A stretch of 6,613 nt of DNA, from NCBI GenBank assembly GCA_026713345.1, contig JAPOOQ010000123.1, positions 1 to 6,613 on the forward strand. Direction: 5' to 3'. Positions within the stretch are counted from its first letter, which is position 1, and the number at the start of each line of letters is the position of its first letter. This DNA is from Gemmatimonadota bacterium (lineage in GTDB: Bacteria > Gemmatimonadota > Gemmatimonadetes > Longimicrobiales > Gaopeijiaceae). Shown piece by piece: positions 1 through 5,620 of the stretch. A program made the position numbers and the translations under genes. The notes under the pieces are model-generated. The model was not told where the DNA came from and did not search any database. It saw only the letters and a program-made list of their open reading frames with translations.

Positions 1-2205
1 GCGCAGCTGCTTGTTGCCCTGCGCAGCCTGGGAGATCGTGCCGGAGCCGACGGAATAGGTCTCGTACTGGTTGGCGAATTGCGGCCGCCGTCCCGCGGTC
101 CCGCGCGACCAGTGCAATTTGAACTCGTTGATCTGGTCCGGAAGCGGCCACCAGGCCTCGAGCGAGGGACGGTAGGCCAGCGATGTCCGGTAGTACGTCT
201 GCCAGCGCTGGGCGGCCCCGAACAGGCTGGAACCGTCCTGGCGGACCACGCCGTCGAAGATGTACTTGCCCTGGTAGTCGAGCCCGGTGATCAGGAAGTA
301 GCCTTCCTCGCGGGTGGTATTCTGGTTCGAATTGACTCGGTGGGTCTCGGGGTCCGTGTTGTTCAGGCGCGGCACGCCAGCCGCGACGAAATCGTCACCG
401 CGCGCGTAGAAGTAGTCGTAGTCCTGCGTTCTCTGCAGGTAGCGCGCGCGCGTCCGGGTGTTGAGATCGCCGAAGGCCCGGCTGACCGACACCGTCACCT
501 CGCTGTTGACGCTCTGCCGGTGGGACTGGCGCTTGTCCATGTACCCGGTGCTCGGCACATCCTCATCTTCGTAGTTGTATGCGATCCCCTCGGGGAAGAG
601 CCTCTGATAGTGGTACGCGTTGCGGTCCACTCCGAAGACGGCTTCGAGGTCAAGCCACGAGGTCGGATTCCAACGCGAGTTCACCGCCGCCTTGATGTCC
701 TGGTTGCGCGTGATGTAGTCGCCCAGCTCCGCGAAGTAGAGCGGGTTGCTCGCCTGAGCAAGCGCGTCGGGTTCGTAGTAGTAACAGCCATCTTCGGGAC
801 AGACGTCACTTGGATTCGGGGTCCGGCCCAGGTCCATGCAGCTTTGCCGGTTTGCGTCGAGAACACTGGTGCACGGATCGCGCGCCAGCAGGTCGACGTA
901 CGGGCCCATGAAGGTCAGACCGTAGATGCTGACGTTGTAGAGGTCATTCTCGTTCTGGCTGTACTGCGAACTGAAGTTGACCGTGAGCCCCTCGCGCACC
1001 TGGTTGTCCAGATTCATCCTGAACCCCTTGCGCCCGAACCCGTCGAAGTACTGCGGGAAGAATCCCATGTCCCGGTGATGCTCGAAGGAGGTCCGGTAGT
1101 TGGTGCCGCCGTCACGGCCTTCAAGCACGCCGTAGTTCGACAGCAGCCATCCGTCCTGGAAGATCCGGTCGACGTGATCGTAGAGCTGGAAGTTGGAAGG
1201 CCACGCGCCGTCCACGAAGGACGTGTGGACGCTTCCACCGTTCAGAGCGGGGTTCTCGCCGTCGGGATCCGACAGGTTGGTGATTCGGTTTCCGTTCACG
1301 GAGACCAGCTGGCCCTCGGAGTCGAGTTCCCACGGATGGTTCTGAGAGAGGGGGATGCTCCCCACCTGCTGGTCCACACCCGTCTCGTTCCGGTACGTAA
1401 TCCGGTTGTAGTCCCGACCGCCGAACCCCGTGCCCCGCTTGGTGAAGATCTGGATCACACCGTTGGCGGCGCGGGAACCGTACATCGAAGCGCCCGCGGC
1501 TCCCTTGATGATCTCGAAGGACTCGATGTCGAGCGCGGCGATGTCGTCGAAGCTGCTCGTCGTGATCACATTGTCCACAATGATCAGTGGAGCCTGGCGA
1601 GTCGATGAATTGCCTCCCCAGAGCGAGGTAGCCCCCCGGAGCATGATCTCCGAGGAACTTCCCGGATTGCCGCTGCTGCTCTGCACTTTGACGCCGGCCA
1701 CCTTGCCCTGGAGCCATCCCTCGGCCGAGACGGGCGGCACCGGAAGGGCAGCGATATCCACCTTGTCGACCGTGAAGGGGAGTTTCACCCTCGGGATTCC
1801 GCGTGCCATGCCTGTCACCACGACATCCTGCACTCGGAGCGCGGTGACTATCATCTGCCCGTCCCCCTGCGCGGTCCCGCCGGCCGTCACCGATACCTCT
1901 ATCGTCAACTCCTCGTATCCGAGGAGCGTGAAGGTCACCTGGTGAGAGCCGGTGGACACCCCGGGGATGATGTAGCGTCCGGACGTGTTGGTCAGCACTC
2001 CGCCCTCGGCACCGTCGAGCTTCACAAGGGCGGACTCGAGGATCTGCCCTGAAGCCGCATCGGTGACGAGGCCGGTGATCGTTCCGGTCTGCGCCGCCGC
2101 GTTCTGAACGGCAAGCAGGCAAACCAGCCCCGCCACCGGGATGAGAAGGGCCTTCCTCCTCCATTCCCGGAACCTGCGGGAGTTATTCTGTTTCATACCA
2201 CTCAT
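1..2205 (-). CDS. SusC/RagA-like TonB-dependent outer-membrane receptor (3' end outside window)
   Basis: This gene encodes an outer-membrane receptor that imports a ligand using TonB/ExbBD energy. The ligand cannot be told from the sequence. I translated 735 uninterrupted codons running off the window's left edge. Residues 1-39 form a signal peptide: a basic stretch (RRFREWRRK), then a hydrophobic core ending in AVQNAAAQ. Residues 40-110 are a carboxypeptidase-regulatory-like beta-sandwich (GTITGLVTD, TNTSGRYIIPGV, LLGYEE). The plug follows at about 125-260, with the SusC-type signatures LQGKVAGVKVQSSSGNPG, IMLRGATSL, PLIIVDNV and IKGAAGASMYGSRAANGV. The rest is barrel, including VVRQDGSSLFG and the late motif GTAG near 702-705. 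SusC proteins usually have about 1000 residues, so roughly 250-300 are missing beyond the edge. The ATG at 2205 is chosen because AGGAGG lies 5 bases upstream; a second ATG at codon 4 is possible. A SusD partner may follow outside the window. The family call is firm; the substrate is unknown. Confidence 0.95.
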   Translation of the reverse strand, partial: MSGMKQNNSRRFREWRRKALLIPVAGLVCLLAVQNAAAQTGTITGLVTDAASGQILESALVKLDGAEGGVLTNTSGRYIIPGVSTGSHQVTFTLLGYEELTIEVSVTAGGTAQGDGQMIVTALRVQDVVVTGMARGIPRVKLPFTVDKVDIAALPVPPVSAEGWLQGKVAGVKVQSSSGNPGSSSEIMLRGATSLWGGNSSTRQAPLIIVDNVITTSSFDDIAALDIESFEIIKGAAGASMYGSRAANGVIQIFTKRGTGFGGRDYNRITYRNETGVDQQVGSIPLSQNHPWELDSEGQLVSVNGNRITNLSDPDGENPALNGGSVHTSFVDGAWPSNFQLYDHVDRIFQDGWLLSNYGVLEGRDGGTNYRTSFEHHRDMGFFPQYFDGFGRKGFRMNLDNQVREGLTVNFSSQYSQNENDLYNVSIYGLTFMGPYVDLLARDPCTSVLDANRQSCMDLGRTPNPSDVCPEDGCYYYEPDALAQASNPLYFAELGDYITRNQDIKAAVNSRWNPTSWLDLEAVFGVDRNAYHYQRLFPEGIAYNYEDEDVPSTGYMDKRQSHRQSVNSEVTVSVSRAFGDLNTRTRARYLQRTQDYDYFYARGDDFVAAGVPRLNNTDPETHRVNSNQNTTREEGYFLITGLDYQGKYIFDGVVRQDGSSLFGAAQRWQTYYRTSLAYRPSLEAWWPLPDQINEFKLHWSRGTAGRRPQFANQYETYSVGSGTISQAAQGNKQLR

Positions 2206-2210
2206 GGCCA

Positions 2211-2216
2211 CCTCCT
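2211..2216 (-). promoter_or_regulatory. Ribosome binding site of the TonB-dependent receptor
   Basis: A perfect AGGAGG on the minus strand sits 5 bases before the ATG at 2205. It favours that start over the ATG three codons further in and suggests strong translation. Confidence 0.85.
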
Positions 2217-2223
2217 GGTGTTT

Positions 2224-2240
2224 GGCGGATCGATCCCGCC
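2224..2240. promoter_or_regulatory. Near-perfect palindrome in the receptor leader, possible operator
   Basis: GGCGG and CCGCC arms flank the self-complementary core ATCGAT, with one extra C in the right arm. The site lies about 20 bases upstream of the receptor start codon, immediately before its ribosome binding site. In the leader mRNA it could form a hairpin, or in DNA it could bind a dimeric regulator. In GC-rich DNA a short palindrome may be chance, and no known operator matches it. Confidence 0.25.
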
Positions 2241-2245
2241 CGCGC

Positions 2246-2401
2246 TGTCAAGGCCCCGGACCAACCCGACTCCCGATCCGTTACCGGACATAACGAGCAT
2301 GGACACACCGCAACCCGGTCACCCGACCGGGCCGCGGCACATCCGCACGGTGATACGAGCATAATGGGGAGCCATTTCCAAAAGCGCAAGGACTCTGTCA
2401 A
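2246..2401 (-). promoter_or_regulatory. Receptor upstream region with two TTGACA boxes
   Basis: On the minus strand a perfect -35-type hexamer TTGACA occurs twice upstream of the receptor, at 2401-2396 and 2251-2246. Neither has a good -10 box at 16-18 bases: the best near the distal one is GGAAAT, with 3 of 6 matches. An AT-richer patch (CATTAT, 2366-2361) lies too far from the distal box for ordinary spacing. The divergently read receptor promoter must lie in this region or close to it, but which box is used, if either, cannot be decided from sequence. The stretch encodes no recognisable protein. Confidence 0.3.
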
Positions 2402-2466
2402 CGGGGGCCGGAGGGCAGCCAGGCGCGCAGGGGTGCTGGGGAGTCATCCGGAAGGCCCCGGAGTAG

Positions 2467-2753
2467 CCCGCAGCGCCCGCTCCAGAGGCCGGGCCCAACG
2501 CGATCGAGCCGCCGGACGGGCGCAGGGCCGCCTTCATCCGCGACCACAACCTCTGGGTGCGTGACCTTGAGACCGGCGCGGAGAGCCCCCTCACGACGGA
2601 CGGGGTCGAGGACTTGGGCTACGCGACCAACAACGCCGGGCGGATCCGGCGCGATATGATGAGGAGACGGCGGGACTACTTCGTGCGGCACCCATGGTGG
2701 GTGTCGAGCCGCCGGCATACACCATCGGCGCCGGGCGTGGGCCGGTGAGCTGA
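2467..2753 (+). pseudogene. Relic of a DPP IV-like S9 family peptidase (internal deletion plus frameshift)
   Basis: Intact relatives are exported serine peptidases with a beta-propeller followed by an alpha/beta-hydrolase domain; they remove dipeptides from peptides. Here only the two ends survive. From 2506 the frame reads PPDGRRAAFIRDHNLWVRDL, ETGAE and then LTTDGVEDLGYATNNAG, a typical stretch of the propeller of bacterial DPP IV-like enzymes. At about 2640 it jumps to MMRRRRDYFVRH (2656-2691), which resembles the extreme C-terminal tail of such peptidases. Reading then needs a shift of frame at 2692-2693 and continues as MVGVEPPAYTIGAGRGPVS to a TGA at 2751. The catalytic Ser, Asp and His region, about 500 or more residues by comparison with the family, is gone. 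An in-frame TAG at 2464 and the absence of a start codon or signal peptide complete the picture. The relic reads in the same direction as the downstream operon. Family assignment is from motif memory, not a search. Confidence 0.8.
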
Positions 2754-2793
2754 CGGACGATCGAAATGCGCGTGCGCGGGAACAGCCGCAGCA

Positions 2794-2813
2794 TCCGGGG
2801 TGTGTAGCCCGGA
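2794..2813 (+). terminator. GC-rich stem-loop, possible old terminator of the peptidase relic
   Basis: TCCGGG and CCCGGA form a perfect 6-base stem around an 8-base loop, 40 bases after the relic's stop codon. No U-tract follows, so it is not a textbook intrinsic terminator. Its position between the relic and the next operon's promoter fits a leftover terminator or a structured spacer. Chance is possible at this GC content. Confidence 0.25.
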
Positions 2814-2844
2814 CTGTTCGCTACCCCTGGCCCGAGCACTCCGT

Positions 2845-2874
2845 TTGCAACTTCTGGTGGGAATGAGCTACCAT
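2845..2874 (+). promoter_or_regulatory. Candidate sigma-70-type promoter of the barrel/GWxTD operon
   Basis: TTGCAA (4 of 6 matches to the -35 consensus) and TACCAT (4 of 6 matches to the -10 consensus) are separated by 18 bases. They end about 50 bases before the TTG start at 2924. The surrounding 2840-2880 stretch is less GC-rich than its neighbourhood, which fits a promoter. Boxes were matched by eye only. Confidence 0.35.
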
Positions 2875-2910
2875 ACGTGAGCAGACAAACCGCGCTCGCC
2901 CCCGTAAACC

Positions 2911-2915
2911 GAGGA
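2911..2915 (+). promoter_or_regulatory. Ribosome binding site deciding a TTG start
   Basis: GAGGA lies 8 bases before TTG at 2924. The frame has a stop at 2864 and no ATG, GTG or TTG between that stop and 2924, so this site and the TTG are the most upstream possible start. The signal peptide begins directly at that codon, which supports it. Confidence 0.7.
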
Positions 2916-2923
2916 ACCGACCT

Positions 2924-3661
2924 TTGGTCAGACAGCTGGTCAACGGCGTGGTGCTGGCCGCTCTTGCGTTTGGACCGCTGAGCGCGCCTTCGCACGCTCA
3001 GACGACGGAAGAAGTTGCACGCAAGTGGCGCGTCGCCGTGTGGGCGAAGGCCGGCTATCAGCGGCCGTCGGGCGAGTTCGCGAGAGGTCTGCCCTCCGAC
3101 CTGCCGGAACTCGTCAATTTCGTATCCCAGTTCAGGGTTGATCCCGCCATGCTCTGGGGCGGCGGTGTGGAAGTGCGCTTTCCATCGACCAGCATCACCG
3201 CCAGTCTCGGCTGGGAGGTTTCCGGGGTTGCCAACGCCGTCGGGACGCTCGGAATCTGCAACGTGTTGGGGGGACCGATCTGCGAACCGACCCTGGCCCC
3301 CACCCGGTTCCAGTCGCTCATGGCCGATGTGCGCTTCCTGATGCGACGGAGGAGCGACCGCATCCGTCCCTTCTTCTTGGCCGGGACCGGACTGCGGCAA
3401 ATGTCCATCGATGCTCCTTCGTGCGACCAGACCGGGGACGCCCTCCTGATCTGCCAGTTCGCCGTCGCGCTCTACGAGGATCCTTCGCCACACGGATATC
3501 TGAGGCTCGGGCTCGGACTCGAGGTTGCCGCCGGTCCGCTGTTGTTGGATGTGGGGGGGAGCGTCGGGCTGGGACAGTATGCGGGCGGAGACGATCGCAC
3601 CACCAGCAACTGGTACAATGAGATCCGGATCGAGACATCGGCCGGACTCGTCGTGTACTAG
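2924..3661 (+). CDS. Secreted outer-membrane beta-barrel-like protein, 245 aa
   Basis: This is probably a small outer-membrane barrel protein of unknown specific role. A signal peptide is clear: MVRQLVNG, a hydrophobic core (VVLAALAFGPLSA) and a cleavage-like SHAQ at 23-26. The mature part is rich in alternating, glycine- and aromatic-containing strands (WRVAVWAKAGYQRP, VEVRFPSTSITASLGWEV, FQSLMADVRFLMRR, RPFFLAGTGLRQM, GYLRLGLGLEVAAGPLLLDV, EIRIETSAGLVVY). It ends in a C-terminal Tyr after a strand, as barrel proteins commonly do for recognition by the assembly machinery. Residues 44-56 (GYQRPSGEFARGL) resemble the first loop of small opacity/OmpW-like barrels. Four cysteines form two close pairs (112/120 and 167/177), suggesting disulfide-tied loops. 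The TTG start is supported by a Shine-Dalgarno. Eight bases separate its stop from the GWxTD gene, so the two are almost certainly co-transcribed. I do not recognise a specific family. Confidence 0.82.
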   Translation: MVRQLVNGVVLAALAFGPLSAPSHAQTTEEVARKWRVAVWAKAGYQRPSGEFARGLPSDLPELVNFVSQFRVDPAMLWGGGVEVRFPSTSITASLGWEVSGVANAVGTLGICNVLGGPICEPTLAPTRFQSLMADVRFLMRRRSDRIRPFFLAGTGLRQMSIDAPSCDQTGDALLICQFAVALYEDPSPHGYLRLGLGLEVAAGPLLLDVGGSVGLGQYAGGDDRTTSNWYNEIRIETSAGLVVY

Positions 3662-3669
3662 GCACGCCC

Positions 3670-5607
3670 GTGATGAGTACGGCACGTGCGATCCTGACCT
3701 TCGCGGCCGTGGGCCTCGCAACCCTCCCGACAGGAGATTCGGTTTCGGCGACGGCGTTCCGGGTGCATGCGGGCCAGCCGGATCCGGTTGTGGCAGTTTG
3801 GCAGGATCCGGCGGAAGACGCATTCGAGCGCGGCCAGGAGCTGATTCGGGCCGGCGACCCTGAAACCGCACTGATCCTGTGGGTGTCCCTGCAGGACAGC
3901 CTTTGGGCTGCCAGGGCCGAGGATCCGCGGATCGGCGTGGCCTTCGTTCAGACTGTCGTGGAACATGGCCTCGACGACTACCGTGAGGTTGCCACACTGA
4001 TCTTCGAGCGGTCGTTTTCGGGCCGGGAGGTGGCCAGCGACGCGGCGCGAAGCGAAATCATGGCCGAAGCCCGGCGCACCTTCGCCCTCATCGAGTCGGT
4101 GAACGCGGACCACTTGCTGCGAACGGGTGAGACCGACCCCACCGTTCTCGCCAGAGCGATCAAGAGATTCTGGATCCAGCGTGATCCGACGCCCACCACT
4201 CCGCTGAACGAGCGCCTGTTCGAACACTGGGAGCGGATCGTGCACGCCCGCCGCAACTACATCTACAACTACAGTTCGCCGTTTCGTACCGACGACCGGG
4301 GCACCTTCTACGTCAGGTACGGGGAGCCCGACCGGATCACCGCCGGAACGCTGACAGTCAGCGCCTTCGACCTGCAGTACCGGGGGGTGGCGATACAGGA
4401 CATTATGACCGTCGATCTCAATCCCCGCTACGAGATCTGGCGGTACGCCAACATCGAGCCTCCCGCGTTCACGTATTTCCTCTTCGGCAATGTGGACCAG
4501 ACCGGCCCCTTCGAATACGTAGAGGGACTCAGCGAGATCATCGGTCCGACCGCGCGGATGGCGAGAATCAACGGGATCCGCGCCCAATACTACCTGGAAC
4601 TCTTTTACTACATCGAACTCGGCAAGATGGGGGGACCCTACGGCGCCCGGCTTGACGAGCTGGACCGGCTGTGGGGCGAGGCCCGTCAACCTCCAGCGGG
4701 GGTGCTCGAGGCGCGTTCGGTGCAACACGCGGTGGAGGACACCAGGGAGGCGCAGCGATTCAAGGCTCCCTCGCACTCCAGGTTCGACGACTCCCGCAAG
4801 AGCGTGCTATCCGCCCAGGTGGCGCGCACACTGGTCGGCCAGGATCCACGCCTGCTCGTCTTGGCGGTGTCTTCCCCGCTGTGGCGCCCCGAGGTAGGCA
4901 GGGAGTTGCGGGACGGCGTGTCGCTGGCGCCGTTTTCCGCCGCACACACGGTGCTCGCGCGGGATGGAAACCTCGACGAGGTGGCGAGGGCGGCCATGGT
5001 CGAACTGGATATAGAGGGCAACGTGTCCATGCTGGTGATGCGTCACGCCTCCCGGATCGGCCACCTGACCGTCGCCGCGGAGCACATGGTCCGGGGGCAG
5101 GACCTTGAAGATGCCGAAGATGTCGGCGTGCTGCCGGGCCACGCGCACTTCGCCGTCGCACGCCCGCTGCGCCGCGATGCGGTCCAGTTCGAGGTGAGCG
5201 ACCTGATCGTGGGGATCGCACCGGAGTCGCTGGTGGGCGTGGACAGTCTCCCCCTGCCGCTGTTGCCCGCCTCGCGGTTCTGGCGGGCAGACCCGGTGCG
5301 AGTGTACCTGGAGATTTACCACCCGACAGGGGTAACCGACGGCGAAACCGGCAACTATGACCTGCGCGTCCTGCTCGTGCCCTTCACCGGTACGGCGACT
5401 CCCGAGGAGCTCGCCCGGTCGGACGCCGGTGGTCGGGCCGCGATCGAGATCAACATCGAGTCGCAGGCGCCCACGGGACGCCATTACTTTGATCTGGACC
5501 TCCGCAACGAGCGCCCGGGGCCGCTCCAACTGGTCGTCGAGGTGACCGACCGTTCGACAGGGGTCAGCCGGGCCCGGGCTACACCGATCGCGCTGCTGCC
5601 AAACTAG
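3670..5607 (+). CDS. Exported GWxTD-domain protein, 645 aa
   Basis: GWxTD-domain proteins are exported proteins of unknown biochemical function, common in Gemmatimonadota, Acidobacteriota and Bacteroidota. This one starts at GTG 3670 or, equally well, ATG 3673. A modest signal peptide (residues 4-28) may be cleaved near VSATA. A short helical, TPR-like piece follows (AFERGQELIRAGDPETALILW, about 51-71). The GWxTD domain begins with RFWIQRDPTPTTPLNERL (166-183), continues through HARRNYIYNY and FRTDDRG, and reaches FYVRYGEPDRI (213-223). At the signature motif, Gly-Trp is replaced: residues 204-208 read PFRTD. NPRYEIWRY (251-259) is a further family-like strand. The C-terminal half is beta-rich and carries the family-like segments FEVSDLIVG (507-515), VRVYLEIYHP (543-552) and LQLVVEVTDRSTG (619-631). 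No lipobox cysteine is seen. It follows the barrel gene by 8 bases with only a weak AGG ahead, so translational coupling is likely. A link between GWxTD protein and barrel is inferred from this context. Confidence 0.88.
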   Translation: MMSTARAILTFAAVGLATLPTGDSVSATAFRVHAGQPDPVVAVWQDPAEDAFERGQELIRAGDPETALILWVSLQDSLWAARAEDPRIGVAFVQTVVEHGLDDYREVATLIFERSFSGREVASDAARSEIMAEARRTFALIESVNADHLLRTGETDPTVLARAIKRFWIQRDPTPTTPLNERLFEHWERIVHARRNYIYNYSSPFRTDDRGTFYVRYGEPDRITAGTLTVSAFDLQYRGVAIQDIMTVDLNPRYEIWRYANIEPPAFTYFLFGNVDQTGPFEYVEGLSEIIGPTARMARINGIRAQYYLELFYYIELGKMGGPYGARLDELDRLWGEARQPPAGVLEARSVQHAVEDTREAQRFKAPSHSRFDDSRKSVLSAQVARTLVGQDPRLLVLAVSSPLWRPEVGRELRDGVSLAPFSAAHTVLARDGNLDEVARAAMVELDIEGNVSMLVMRHASRIGHLTVAAEHMVRGQDLEDAEDVGVLPGHAHFAVARPLRRDAVQFEVSDLIVGIAPESLVGVDSLPLPLLPASRFWRADPVRVYLEIYHPTGVTDGETGNYDLRVLLVPFTGTATPEELARSDAGGRAAIEINIESQAPTGRHYFDLDLRNERPGPLQLVVEVTDRSTGVSRARATPIALLPN

Positions 5608-5620
5608 GCGGGTCGGGCGC

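Noticed and set aside
79..1608. Long plus-strand open frame of 509 codons opposite the receptor
   Set aside because: It lies antisense to a clear SusC-type receptor. Its product is low-complexity, rich in Val, Arg and Glu, with no recognisable motif, as expected from codon bias in GC-rich DNA.
1121..2164. Minus-strand open frame of 347 codons overlapping the receptor in another frame
   Set aside because: The product is dominated by Arg, Gly and Pro, while the overlapping frame encodes a signal peptide, carboxypeptidase-like domain and plug. It is a shadow.
2557..2748. A 63-codon plus-strand gene
   Set aside because: It is only the middle of the peptidase relic. The homologous sequence begins upstream of its start and its end is a frameshift product.
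2591..3997. Minus-strand open frame of 468 codons across the relic and the barrel gene
   Set aside because: It is antisense to a protein with a clean signal peptide and strands, and its translation is Pro/Arg/Ser-rich without domains.
3658..4776. Minus-strand open frame of 372 codons opposite the GWxTD gene
   Set aside because: It is antisense to recognisable GWxTD-family sequence and is a compositional shadow.
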